Source: Bacteroidota bacterium (GTDB lineage Bacteria; Bacteroidota; Ignavibacteria; Kapaibacteriales; UBA961). From it: 41,920 nucleotides of DNA. The DNA lies in the NCBI GenBank assembly GCA_020852855.1, contig JADZAA010000051.1:1-41920 (forward strand). The letters are read 5' to 3'. Under the pieces are notes generated by a model that ran no database searches, was not told the origin of the DNA, and saw only the letters and a program-made list of their open reading frames with translations. Positions 34,059 through 41,920 of this stretch are shown here, piece after piece (position 1 is the stretch's first letter; every line of letters begins with the position of its first letter). A program made the translations under genes and the position numbers.

Positions 34059-35741
34059 ATGTCTGCTCCGGTTTCCGCTTCCATTATCAACTTAGAGTCG
34101 CTGATTGAACTCGGCGCACGGCTTTCGGAAGCCGTAGCCGAAGAATTCATTCTTAACTCCGCAATACTATCACTGATGGGTAAAATGCGTATTCTGCGTG
34201 CCTGCGCATTACTGCCCGACGGCGATAATTACATTGCTTCTCTTGCGAAAGGCCGAGCCTTGCCAATCAAAATTCCCATATTTGAAATCAAGGATTTACG
34301 CGAGATTTCATCTGCCGCACCGGAGGAGTTGCCGCTTGCTGAGGCGGGCTATCGCTATATACTGCCCGTTCGCCAAAACGACGTTTTCTATGCTGCATTA
34401 TGCCTTGGCGAGCCGCCCGCTTCATTCTGCGGCGAAGAGTTGCGCTACATATCTCTTGTGGGAACAATAACGGCCAACGCCATACAAAATGCCCGTACAA
34501 AACAATCGCTCTTGCGGGCAGGCGAGCAAATTGCAGCAAGGAATCTTATTCTGACCTCCCTGTTCGAAACGGCTCGCGAGTTCAGCGTCGCTCTCAGGCG
34601 TGAGGATATTCTGCGAATGTTTTCCTATAGATTGATGGGACATCTTATGGTCAATAAATTTGCTCTGTTCGCGCAAAATTCCGCCGGTGAATACGAAGCC
34701 GAAGTCAATCGCTTAGGAACAAATGTTCCGCCCGAAATAGTAGAGGAATTTATATCTATGCGAGTTCCTTCAATTTCCGAATATACCACCCCAAATTCGA
34801 ACACAGCCGTATTCCTCGATAAGGCAAAAGTAGCTGTTGTTTCACAGATGAAAGTTCACGGCGAAATAAAAGGGCTGCTAATGGTAAGTTCCAAACTCGG
34901 CGGCGCAGAATTTTCTCCCGATGACTTGCATTTTATCGAATTGCTCGGAAATACGGCTATCGCTGCACTTGAAAACTCGCGTTTGTTCGACGAAGAAGTC
35001 GAAAAACGTCTAATAGAAAGCGACTTGCAAATTGCAAAAGACATTCAACGCCAACTTTTGCCGAAAACACTTCCCGATTTGCGTAATTTTGACTTTGCAG
35101 GCGAAAATATATCGTCGAAACATGTTGGCGGCGATTACTTCGACGTGATTAAACTCGATGATAACCGCCTGTTGCTTGCCATAGCCGACGTGTCGGGCAA
35201 AGGTATTCCGGCTGCATTGATTATGGCGAATACACAAGCGGCTTTGCGCGTTCTGGCACCGTTAAACCTTCCCCTGCCGGAATTTGTGGCACGGGTCAAT
35301 TCAGTAATTCACCAAAATACGCAAGACGACAAATTCATCACTTTTTTCTGCGGTATACTCGATGTCCGCTCAAACGAGCTGACTTATATTAACGCCGGGC
35401 ATAATCCTCCTTTACTGCACCGAAGCGACGGACTGCTCGAAGAACTTAATGTCGGCGGAATATTGCTTGGCATTTTCGACGAAGCGCCGCCTTACGACGA
35501 AGGTTGCGTTCACTTCGACGCGGGCGATTTGCTGATAATGTACACCGACGGCGTTTCGGAGGCTATGAATGAGCAATCGGAAGAGTTTGGCGAAGAACGA
35601 CTGAGAATGCTCGCGGGCACGATGAGCGATATTTCTGCCGACGAATGTGCGCGACGCATTATAGCCGCAGCAAGAAATCATGCTGGATCCGCGCCGCAAT
35701 CCGACGATATTACTTTGCTGATAGTTCGCCGCATTGAATAG
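34059..35741 (+). CDS. GAF-domain SpoIIE/RsbU-type PP2C phosphatase
   Basis: A 560-aa cytoplasmic signalling protein. Two GAF-like regions (about 15-150 and 165-310) are followed by a helical linker (EVEKRLIESDLQIAKDIQRQLLP) and a SpoIIE-type PP2C serine phosphatase domain (about 335-560). Metal-binding motifs are GGDYFDV and IADVSGKG; YINAGHNPP, YTDGVSEA and SDDITLL complete it. Such phosphatases usually act on anti-sigma-factor antagonists or similar phosphoproteins; no partner-switching gene is adjacent. The aspartokinase-like gene follows after 23 nt and may be co-transcribed. Confidence 0.9.
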   Translation: MSAPVSASIINLESLIELGARLSEAVAEEFILNSAILSLMGKMRILRACALLPDGDNYIASLAKGRALPIKIPIFEIKDLREISSAAPEELPLAEAGYRYILPVRQNDVFYAALCLGEPPASFCGEELRYISLVGTITANAIQNARTKQSLLRAGEQIAARNLILTSLFETAREFSVALRREDILRMFSYRLMGHLMVNKFALFAQNSAGEYEAEVNRLGTNVPPEIVEEFISMRVPSISEYTTPNSNTAVFLDKAKVAVVSQMKVHGEIKGLLMVSSKLGGAEFSPDDLHFIELLGNTAIAALENSRLFDEEVEKRLIESDLQIAKDIQRQLLPKTLPDLRNFDFAGENISSKHVGGDYFDVIKLDDNRLLLAIADVSGKGIPAALIMANTQAALRVLAPLNLPLPEFVARVNSVIHQNTQDDKFITFFCGILDVRSNELTYINAGHNPPLLHRSDGLLEELNVGGILLGIFDEAPPYDEGCVHFDAGDLLIMYTDGVSEAMNEQSEEFGEERLRMLAGTMSDISADECARRIIAAARNHAGSAPQSDDITLLIVRRIE

Positions 35742-35764
35742 AAACACGTAATTTCGGGAGAATA

Positions 35765-36934
35765 ATGAAAGTTATGAAATTTGGCGGTGCTGTGTTGCAC
35801 AACGCCGGCGGCTTCCGCCAAATGAGCGCGATATTGTCGTCGCTTGCCGTTCCCGCCGTCGTAGTGGTATCGGCATTTGCCGACTCTACACGGCTTCTCG
35901 AGGCAGCAGCCATTGCCGCACGCGACGGAAATCAGGAACAATCAATAGAAATTGCCCGCTCTGTTATAGAAAATAATCGCCGTATAGCATATTCGGTTTT
36001 AAGCGAAGAAATAGCTGCCGATACACTCGGCAAACTGATTGACGATTGCGCAAGGCAACTTGAAAACGTTCTTCGAGGCGTAGCGATAACACGCCAATTA
36101 ACCGACAGAACGCTTGACCTTATTCGTAGCTTCGGCGAATTTCTTGCACTGCACATAGTCCGACATTATCTCGAAAAGAGCGGCATATCAACAATAGCCG
36201 TCGATGCTGCCGACCTAATCGTAACCGATAATCGGCACGGTGCCGCCGAACCTTTAGTCGCACCTACGAAACGTCGCCTCGACCGTATTTTTCCCGAAAT
36301 TATCGCCAAATACCGCGTTGTGGTCATTCAGGGATATGTGGCACGCGGCGCGTCCGGCGAGATTACTACAATGGGCAAAGAAAGTTCCAATTTGACCGCT
36401 ACATTGCTTGCCGAGGCACTTTGCGCGGACGAATCGGTAATTTGGACAGATGTGCAGGGAATTTTCAGCGCGGACCCGCATATTGTTCCCGAGGCTGTTC
36501 CCATAGCCGTAATGAGCCTGCGCGATGCGGAGCTTGCCGCACGTAACGGTGCCAAGCCATTATACGCCACTATGATAGAGCCGGCGCAACGCTCCGGTAT
36601 TCCGATCGTGTTTCGCTCGGCACTTCGCCCCGACGGCTATTTCACTGTAATCGGCGGCGACCAAGATTTGCGCCCGAAAATGATTACAATCGCATCTTGC
36701 CCCGACGCGGAAGGAATGTCGGCGATAACGCTTCTGCATATTACGCCCATAGACGCACTCGCTGCTTTGCGCAATATACCGACGGAATTGCTTGGCGATT
36801 TATTTACTTTGGAAATCGGCGTAAAGCCCGATATTCAGCGCGTAATACTGCCTGCTGTCAGGGCAAACGACATCGTTCGATTTTTCCACCGAGAGATCAT
36901 AGAGCCGTCGTCTATAACGGCCGATAAACCGTAA
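35765..36934 (+). CDS. Divergent aspartokinase-type amino acid kinase
   Basis: A 389-aa protein of the aspartokinase family: MKVMKFGG at the N terminus, VVIQGYVARGASGEITTMGKESSNLTATLLAEAL (core GYVARGASGEITTMGK), WTDVQGIFSADPHIV, and AARNGAKPLYATMIEPA. The reaction would be ATP-dependent phosphorylation of aspartate for the Lys/Thr/Met/diaminopimelate branch. Two oddities stand out. The canonical KFGGTS is KFGGAV here, losing the Thr-Ser pair next to the ATP site. And only about 85 residues follow the kinase domain, enough for roughly one ACT domain instead of two. Feedback control may therefore differ. It could be the only aspartokinase or a specialised paralogue; the window cannot tell. Confidence 0.8.
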   Translation: MKVMKFGGAVLHNAGGFRQMSAILSSLAVPAVVVVSAFADSTRLLEAAAIAARDGNQEQSIEIARSVIENNRRIAYSVLSEEIAADTLGKLIDDCARQLENVLRGVAITRQLTDRTLDLIRSFGEFLALHIVRHYLEKSGISTIAVDAADLIVTDNRHGAAEPLVAPTKRRLDRIFPEIIAKYRVVVIQGYVARGASGEITTMGKESSNLTATLLAEALCADESVIWTDVQGIFSADPHIVPEAVPIAVMSLRDAELAARNGAKPLYATMIEPAQRSGIPIVFRSALRPDGYFTVIGGDQDLRPKMITIASCPDAEGMSAITLLHITPIDALAALRNIPTELLGDLFTLEIGVKPDIQRVILPAVRANDIVRFFHREIIEPSSITADKP

Positions 36935-36995
36935 AACAACAGTCGTATTATACTGCGCACTTTAGGTAAAACCGCCGTATTCATCACTTTCGCCG

Positions 36996-37003
36996 TAATT
37001 TTG
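36996..37003 (+). promoter_or_regulatory. Candidate -7 element of ychF
   Basis: TAATTTTG is an exact TAnnTTTG match, 31 nt before the ychF ATG. No clear -33 TTG is present. Confidence 0.3.
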
Positions 37004-37034
37004 CGGAAAAATTCTTTCATTTTTAAGAAAAAAC

Positions 37035-38132
37035 ATGGGAATAGCCTGCGGAATCGTCGGTTTGCCGAATGTTGGTAAATCTACGCTGTTTAACGCGCTT
37101 ACGTCGAATCAGGCGGAGGCTGCAAATTATCCTTTTTGTACAATTGACCCGAATGTAGGAATAGTAAACGTGCCGGACAAGCGATTGAAACGCCTGGTGC
37201 AAGGCTATCAAACCGACCGCGAAGTTCCGACTACGATGGAATTTGTGGACATTGCCGGCTTGGTTAAAGGAGCGTCGAAAGGCGAAGGTTTGGGCAATCA
37301 ATTTCTGGGGAATATTCGCGCCTGCGATGCTATTGCACACGTAGTCCGTTGCTTTGCCGACGACGATGTAATTCATGTTCACGGTGCTGTCAATCCTCTT
37401 TCCGATATAGAGATTATCGAAACGGAACTGATACTGAAAGATACAGAAACCGTTGATAAGAAAATGGAAAGTTTACAGAAACGTATTCGGGCAAACGACA
37501 AAGAAGCCGCAGCCGACACAGAAGTTTTGACTGCACTTGCGGCGCATCTGAACAGCGGCAAGCCCGCACGTTCCTTTGTGCGCGACGAGCGCGGTTCGCA
37601 AGTTGTACGCGAATGTTTTCTATTGACCGATAAACCCGTAATGTATATAGCCAATACCGATGAACGCGGCGTAAAAGACGGCAATGCCATGATTTCGGCC
37701 GTGCGGCATAAAGCGATTGAAGAAGGTGCTGTAGTAGTTCCGATATGCGCCAAAATAGAGGCCGAAATAGCGCAACTCGACCCCGAAGACCGAGAAATGT
37801 TTTTAGTGGATTTAGGCATGGAAGAACCGGGTTTGCACAGAGTTATACGCGAGGGATATGCTTTGCTCGGGCTTATCACTTTCCTTACCGCAGGCAAAAA
37901 AGAATGTCGCGCTTGGACAGTCAAAAAAAATTCGTTTGCACCGCAGGCTGCCGCTGCGATACATACGGATTTCGAAAAGGGATTTATTCGAGCCGAAGTT
38001 ATGAAATACGCCGATTGGGAGCGGCTCGGCGGTTCGGAACAAGCTGTTAAAGACGCGGGACTTTATCGTATCGAAGGCAAAGAATACGTCGTGCAAGACG
38101 GCGACATTATGTATTTTCGATTTAATGTGTGA
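37035..38132 (+). CDS. ychF: Ribosome-associated ATPase YchF (OLA1 family)
   Basis: A 365-aa Obg-type protein of standard length. P-loop GLPNVGKST near residue 9, the YPFCTIDPNVG switch region, DIAGLVKGASKGEGLGNQFL, and ANTDE in place of the GTP-selecting NKxD. The loss of NKxD is typical of YchF, which prefers ATP. A C-terminal TGS domain (LITFLTAGKKECRAWTV to the end) matches. YchF binds ribosomes and affects stress responses. A single gene with its own promoter candidate. Confidence 0.95.
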   Translation: MGIACGIVGLPNVGKSTLFNALTSNQAEAANYPFCTIDPNVGIVNVPDKRLKRLVQGYQTDREVPTTMEFVDIAGLVKGASKGEGLGNQFLGNIRACDAIAHVVRCFADDDVIHVHGAVNPLSDIEIIETELILKDTETVDKKMESLQKRIRANDKEAAADTEVLTALAAHLNSGKPARSFVRDERGSQVVRECFLLTDKPVMYIANTDERGVKDGNAMISAVRHKAIEEGAVVVPICAKIEAEIAQLDPEDREMFLVDLGMEEPGLHRVIREGYALLGLITFLTAGKKECRAWTVKKNSFAPQAAAAIHTDFEKGFIRAEVMKYADWERLGGSEQAVKDAGLYRIEGKEYVVQDGDIMYFRFNV

Positions 38133-38204
38133 TTTCTATCCGCTTGTTTATGTCGAAAATCAATTTTGGGCTTGTAGATTATTCACATTTTACCTTACAT
38201 AGCC

Positions 38205-39077
38205 ATGAAATTCATCATACTTGCAACCTTTACTGCTGTTTTCTCATTAGGTGCGGCAACATTGCGCGAATTGCCGCAAAAACCCGTTAGTTTCGGCGCA
38301 CCTGTTTCTAGTACCGGCGCACCCGGCGAGCGTACTTGTGCCGCTTCGGGCTGTCACAACACAAATCCGGTTAATTCCGGTGTGGGTGAGTTAACGATAA
38401 GTATCGACAGTACGGAAAAAGGTTATATTCCCGGGAAATCCTATAACGTTACTGTCAGTGTAAAAGAGAAAGAACATAAGCGTTTCGGCTTTCAAATTGT
38501 CGCATTGAACGACGCGGGGTTAAATTCCGGCGAACTGACGATTATTGACGATAAACGCACACAAATCATCAGGAACGACTTGCGGCTCCAGGATAGAATA
38601 TACGGTACATACACTTATGCAGGAACTGCAGAATTTGCGCCGGGTGAAGGCAAGTGGACTTTACGTTGGACTGCGCCTCAAGCCGGCGAGCGAGTTACAC
38701 TTTATGCGGCGGCAGTCATAGCCAACGACGATGATACGGACGCGGGCGATTTTGTTTTGACAAATTCTCTTTCTGTTGAAGCGGCCTCGCCCGGTTCGGT
38801 TTCAGAACAAACTCTAAAGCCGGCCGGGCAGCCTTTCACGGAACAAAACGGCAACTTACTATGCTCGTTTTATTTCGAAAACAGAGGCGATATTTCGGTA
38901 GAACTTTTCGATATGACCGGACGCGAAGTGCGGCACGGACGGCATATTGCGGAGGCCGGCGAACAAAACTGTGAATTTCCGCTTACAGGAATATTACCGG
39001 GCATTTATATGGCACGTGTTACAGCCGGCAACAAAAGTTTTTCCCGAACGGTGTTAATTACACAAAAAGGCAGATAA
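38205..39077 (+). CDS. Secreted choice-of-anchor-V-like protein with CX4CH motif (copy 1)
   Basis: A 290-aa exported protein. Signal peptide MKFIILATFTAVFSLGAA, then PVSSTGAPGERTC, giving the motif C45-AASG-C50-H51. A Reeler-like beta-sandwich follows (KGYIPGKSYNVTVSVKE, RFGFQIVALND, GKWTLRWTAPQAGERVTLYAAAVIANDD). The C-terminal part from about residue 208 looks like a type IX sorting domain (ISVELFDMTGREV, GILPGIYMARVTAGNKS). The stop overlaps the start of copy 2 (TAATG), so the two are translationally coupled. Function unknown; a covalent haem at CX4CH or a disulfide are the options. Confidence 0.78.
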   Translation: MKFIILATFTAVFSLGAATLRELPQKPVSFGAPVSSTGAPGERTCAASGCHNTNPVNSGVGELTISIDSTEKGYIPGKSYNVTVSVKEKEHKRFGFQIVALNDAGLNSGELTIIDDKRTQIIRNDLRLQDRIYGTYTYAGTAEFAPGEGKWTLRWTAPQAGERVTLYAAAVIANDDDTDAGDFVLTNSLSVEAASPGSVSEQTLKPAGQPFTEQNGNLLCSFYFENRGDISVELFDMTGREVRHGRHIAEAGEQNCEFPLTGILPGIYMARVTAGNKSFSRTVLITQKGR

Positions 39078-39964
39078 TGAAACAAAAAATACTTGTATCC
39101 ATAGTTGCGCTCGGGCTTTTGGGATTACTGACTGCGGGTAAGCACAATGAAACTATACTGAAATCTTCCGGTGCGCACGTTTCGAGTACGGGCGCACCGG
39201 GCGAAAAAACCTGTGCCCAATCGGGTTGCCATGCCGACGCGAAGGTCGACAGCGACGATAATTTCACCGTTACTTCTATTATTCTTGGCGATGGAGAAAA
39301 GTATTATACACCAGCAAGCCAATATCAAATAACGCTTCGTGCCGTTAATCCGGGCGGTAAAAGATTCGGTTTTCAGGTTGTTGCTTTAGATACAAACAAT
39401 CGTACCGCCGGTGCATTTTCTGTTCCCGACACACCAATTCCTTCTCTTGTACAGTTACAATCCGGTTTTATTGGTAAATTCGAGCGTCAATATTTAACTC
39501 ATACTTCATCCGGCAATAAACCGGCTACGGAAGGAGAAATCGAATGGAGTTTCCTTTGGACTACATCATTCGATTATCAAGGCAAAATAACGTTTTATTA
39601 TTGTGTAAATGCCGCCAATAATGACGGAGAAAACACAGGCGACCACATTTATGTGGCATCGAAATCTTATACAGTGAAAAATTCAAATCTTGTAGAAAAC
39701 GATAAAATCAAAAGCGACTGCGACTTTTCGATATATCCTTCGGTTACAACCGATATTTTAACCTTATATTCCGCCGATGGATTCAGCGATAATTTTGTTT
39801 ATGAGATTGCCTCGCCCGCCGGAATAATTATGCGAAAAGATCATCTGGAAAATAAAGACGAGAGTGCTGTTATTTCTGTTGGCGACTTACCGGGCGGCTG
39901 TTATTTTCTTACCGTAATATCAGGCGATAGAAGAGTTACCAGACAATTCTCCGTGCGGCGATAA
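39077..39964 (+). CDS. Secreted choice-of-anchor-V-like protein with CX4CH motif (copy 2)
   Basis: A 295-aa paralogue of the preceding gene. Signal peptide MKQKILVSIVALGLLGLLTAG, then HVSSTGAPGEKTC with C46-AQSG-C51-H52. The same fold markers follow (YYTPASQYQITLRAV, KRFGFQVVALDTNN, EIEWSFLWTTSFDYQGKITFYYCVNAANND), then a sorting-domain-like tail ending GDRRVTRQFSVRR. The start codon overlaps the stop of copy 1 by one base. A strong bidirectional terminator follows. Probably secreted through the same route as copy 1. Confidence 0.78.
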   Translation: MKQKILVSIVALGLLGLLTAGKHNETILKSSGAHVSSTGAPGEKTCAQSGCHADAKVDSDDNFTVTSIILGDGEKYYTPASQYQITLRAVNPGGKRFGFQVVALDTNNRTAGAFSVPDTPIPSLVQLQSGFIGKFERQYLTHTSSGNKPATEGEIEWSFLWTTSFDYQGKITFYYCVNAANNDGENTGDHIYVASKSYTVKNSNLVENDKIKSDCDFSIYPSVTTDILTLYSADGFSDNFVYEIASPAGIIMRKDHLENKDESAVISVGDLPGGCYFLTVISGDRRVTRQFSVRR

Positions 39965-39984
39965 CTCGCACGTTTAATAAAAAA

Positions 39985-40028
39985 AACAAAAGCCGCCTTC
40001 TCTCTGCCGGAGTAAAGCGGCTTTTGTT
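39985..40028. terminator. Bidirectional terminator between convergent genes
   Basis: AACAAAAGCCGC (39985-39996) pairs with GCGGCTTTTGTT (40017-40028), a 12-bp perfect stem. T-rich flanks are present on both strands: TTTTGTTGTTTG on the + strand and TTTTGTTTTTTTT on the - strand. Confidence 0.9.
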
Positions 40029-40052
40029 GTTTGAGTGTAATTAATTTCATTT

Positions 40053-40829
40053 TTATTGAAATTTTTCATTTTTGTTTTTGGTGCGGCGCGGTGAATAATT
40101 CGACTTGTCTACTTTCAGGTTTTTTGCGTATTCACTTTGATTTTGCAGCGCCTCGAGCTGGTCTAGGGCATCGCTTATGCAGCCTTGCGCCACAGTTCCT
40201 ATTCTAACCTCCCAATTGCCGTTCATCAATGGTGTCCAAACAATTTGCTCCCGTTTGACAGATTCGTCGTAAGTAATTGATACATAAGACGGGTCAGGAA
40301 CTATAAACTTCTGGCATCGTGCTGTGAAATGAAGTGATTTAACTTCGTAAATACCGGTAAGCTGTACGCAATAGCCTTCGGCGTTAAGTTCGTATGTCAT
40401 ATAGTATTTTTGCAAATCCGGCATGGCAAACGAAAAGTTCACTTTCTTACCGAAGGGAACGCATTGTTTTTGCCCGGCATAATGCCAATAAAGCATTGTG
40501 TCCGGCTCTGTCCATTCTACATCTTTAACAAGCGATTTTTTACTGTCTCTTTCTGTGTAAATCGCTCTTGCTATTTTGACGATTTTATTTGTAATCGGCG
40601 CTGCCGTTACTTCAAGAACATATTTTTCGGCCGATGGAATCGGAATGTAGCGAATAATACAATTATCCGGGTCTGCGCCACGCCATAAAAATTCGTAACG
40701 CTCGCCGTAAGTGATTGTAACTCTTTGCCCTACGCTATCCCAAAATATGAAGCGCGTACCGTCCGGCTGTGCCGAACAAATGGCAACGGCGGCAATTAGG
40801 CCGACTATAAAAAAAATGGATATTTTCAT
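40053..40829 (-). CDS. Unrecognised secreted protein
   Basis: A 258-aa protein I do not recognise. The N terminus is a signal peptide (KISIFFIVGLIAAVAICSAQ). The body appears mostly beta-stranded, with five cysteines in the mature part and many aromatic residues (FIFWDSVGQRVTITYGERYEFLWRG). The C terminus is helical then strongly basic (NYSPRRTKNKNEKFQ). It is encoded 35 nt after the cysteine-rich gene, so the two are probably one operon and possibly partners in the envelope. It ends before a shared bidirectional terminator. Confidence 0.65.
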   Translation of the reverse strand: MKISIFFIVGLIAAVAICSAQPDGTRFIFWDSVGQRVTITYGERYEFLWRGADPDNCIIRYIPIPSAEKYVLEVTAAPITNKIVKIARAIYTERDSKKSLVKDVEWTEPDTMLYWHYAGQKQCVPFGKKVNFSFAMPDLQKYYMTYELNAEGYCVQLTGIYEVKSLHFTARCQKFIVPDPSYVSITYDESVKREQIVWTPLMNGNWEVRIGTVAQGCISDALDQLEALQNQSEYAKNLKVDKSNYSPRRTKNKNEKFQ

Positions 40830-40864
40830 AGAATATTCGCAGGGATATACCGCAATGGCGGAAA

Positions 40865-41920
40865 TTATTTTTTTATTGGAACAATTTGGGGCACGGGAAT
40901 ATATCGCATACCCTTAATCAGAAAATATTTTTTCTCATACAAAGCGTCAAGCCCGGATTGAATTTTTTGCAAAAGTGCAGTCACTTCATCAAAACGGTCA
41001 AAACGTAGCTCGTATTTGAGATTTCCCTCGCCGTCATCATGATGCTTAAACTTGGCTTTATCGAATTTCTCAATGCCTAAAGCATTTTCGAGCAAAGGTT
41101 CTATTTCTTCTTCGAAATCATTGAATTTTGTCACGTTTTCGGTCTTGGCTTCTATTTGGTATAATTTAATAAAAGCGTATTCGTAATCTTTCGGAATACA
41201 ATTATATTTTCCGTCCTTATCTCGAATAGTCGAACGAACATAGCCTTCTTCGCAACCTCTGTTTGTAGGAACACAAGTATCGCGCCCTTGTATTGTTTTG
41301 CTTCCCGTCATTCCTTCGGCACATACGGAACAATTTGTTAAAGACCATGGCGGCGGACAATTACAATTTCCTGCACTATCTCGAATTTGCCGCTTATCAT
41401 CACAAGATTTTGGTACACAATTTCCACTTGCAGGGTCTCGTTTCATCCAAGGCTTATCACAAGTTAACGGCTCGCATTGACCGTTTTTGGGATTATATAC
41501 GAGATTCGTATTGCATTTGGGAACGCAGTTACCGGCGGCATCTCTATGCTGTCCGGGCGGACAGTTTAGTTCTTCACAATCACCTGCAACATTCCTACGT
41601 CGGCCGGGCGGGCATTCGAGAACGCAATCAAGTGCCGCATTAAACTCGTAACCCGGAGGGCACTGTTTAGGAAGGCAATCTCCTTTTGCGTTTTTTTCAA
41701 ATCCGGGCAAACATTCACAGTCTATTCCATTTTGGGCAAGACGTTGATTTGCACCGCAATTCCGAATACATTCGCCATTTGATACAATGAAGCCGGGCGG
41801 ACAATCTACGCAGTCACCTTCTGAATTTTTAACTTGGTTAGGCGGGCACGGCAAACTGCGAATAGAATCACGTGCTTGCTGTTTGCGCAATTCGTCGGCT
41901 TTGCGGGCTTCCTCCGCCAA
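40865..41920 (-). CDS. Cysteine-rich repeat protein, 5' end missing
   Basis: At least 351 aa; the frame is open at the right edge (the first codon in the window is TTG within ALAEEARK-like coiled sequence), so the N terminus is outside. After a charged helical segment it has about nine tandem modules of roughly 20-25 residues with the pattern CPPG-x-x-x-N-x-x-G-D/N-C (CPPGFIVSNGEC, CPPGYEFNAALDC, CPPGRRRNVAGDC, CPPGQHRDAAGNC), resembling EGF-like or keratin/furin-type cysteine-rich modules. The last 110 residues lack cysteines, are alpha/beta, and end VPQIVPIKK. Probably an extracellular structural or binding protein. Confidence 0.7.
   Translation of the reverse strand: MAEEARKADELRKQQARDSIRSLPCPPNQVKNSEGDCVDCPPGFIVSNGECIRNCGANQRLAQNGIDCECLPGFEKNAKGDCLPKQCPPGYEFNAALDCVLECPPGRRRNVAGDCEELNCPPGQHRDAAGNCVPKCNTNLVYNPKNGQCEPLTCDKPWMKRDPASGNCVPKSCDDKRQIRDSAGNCNCPPPWSLTNCSVCAEGMTGSKTIQGRDTCVPTNRGCEEGYVRSTIRDKDGKYNCIPKDYEYAFIKLYQIEAKTENVTKFNDFEEEIEPLLENALGIEKFDKAKFKHHDDGEGNLKYELRFDRFDEVTALLQKIQSGLDALYEKKYFLIKGMRYIPVPQIVPIKK

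Overview
The window looks like chromosomal DNA from a Bacteroidota-type lineage, plausibly a Kapabacteria/Ignavibacteria-like organism (an inference, not proven here). The support is: C-terminal type IX secretion sorting-like domains, an IgGFc-binding-domain protein, tandem choice-of-anchor-V-like secreted proteins, a long SecA of 1048 aa, and promoter-like TAnnTTTG elements of the Bacteroidota primary-sigma type. The clearest is upstream of tRNA-Gln (TTG, 20 bp, TATTTTTG). Gene density is ordinary and there are no transposases, CRISPR arrays or rRNAs.

Layout. 1-690: structured noncoding DNA and tRNA-Ser(UGA) with its terminator. 690-2822 (+): a divergent EF-G-like GTPase. 2940-7709 (-): a phospholipid/fatty-acid operon in the order yceD(DUF177)-rpmF-plsX-fabH-fabD-fabG, with a strong terminator-like hairpin between rpmF and plsX. 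7820-14602 (-): a CpoB/YbgF-like TPR protein, dprA, the unit tRNA-Gln(UUG)-prs-rplY, an argD-type aminotransferase, and panD-queC.

14735-25346 (-) is the most unusual part: a type VI secretion-related operon. In transcription order it encodes the N-terminal half of a VgrG, a 1280-aa coiled-coil protein with a 21/12-bp tandem repeat, the C-terminal half of a VgrG, a MORN-repeat protein, a DUF4280 PAAR-like tip protein, a SPOR-domain membrane protein, TssJ and TssK. The two VgrG halves are complementary: one ends where the other begins along a canonical VgrG. Each carries the same roughly 84-residue N-terminal extension (about 61 of 84 residues identical by hand count). This suggests a two-piece spike assembled through a shared docking segment, with the giant coiled-coil protein encoded between the halves. 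No TssB/C, Hcp, ClpV, TssL or TssM lies in the window.

25832-29001 (-): two envelope/secreted proteins (an IgGFc-binding domain fused to a C-terminal beta-barrel, and a cohesin-like protein with a sorting-like tail). 29052-33800 (-): secA and an APC-family amino acid permease. 34059-38132 (+): a GAF/SpoIIE-type phosphatase, a divergent short aspartokinase, and ychF. 38205-39964 (+): two translationally coupled paralogous secreted proteins with a CX4CH motif. 40053-41920 (-): an unrecognised secreted protein and a cysteine-rich repeat protein that runs off the right edge.

Start sites were moved inward from the longest open frame where a ribosome binding site, a neighbouring gene or family conservation decided it (fabD, fabH, tssK, tssJ, vgrG-N, DUF4280, cohesin-like, permease, yceD, cpoB-like).
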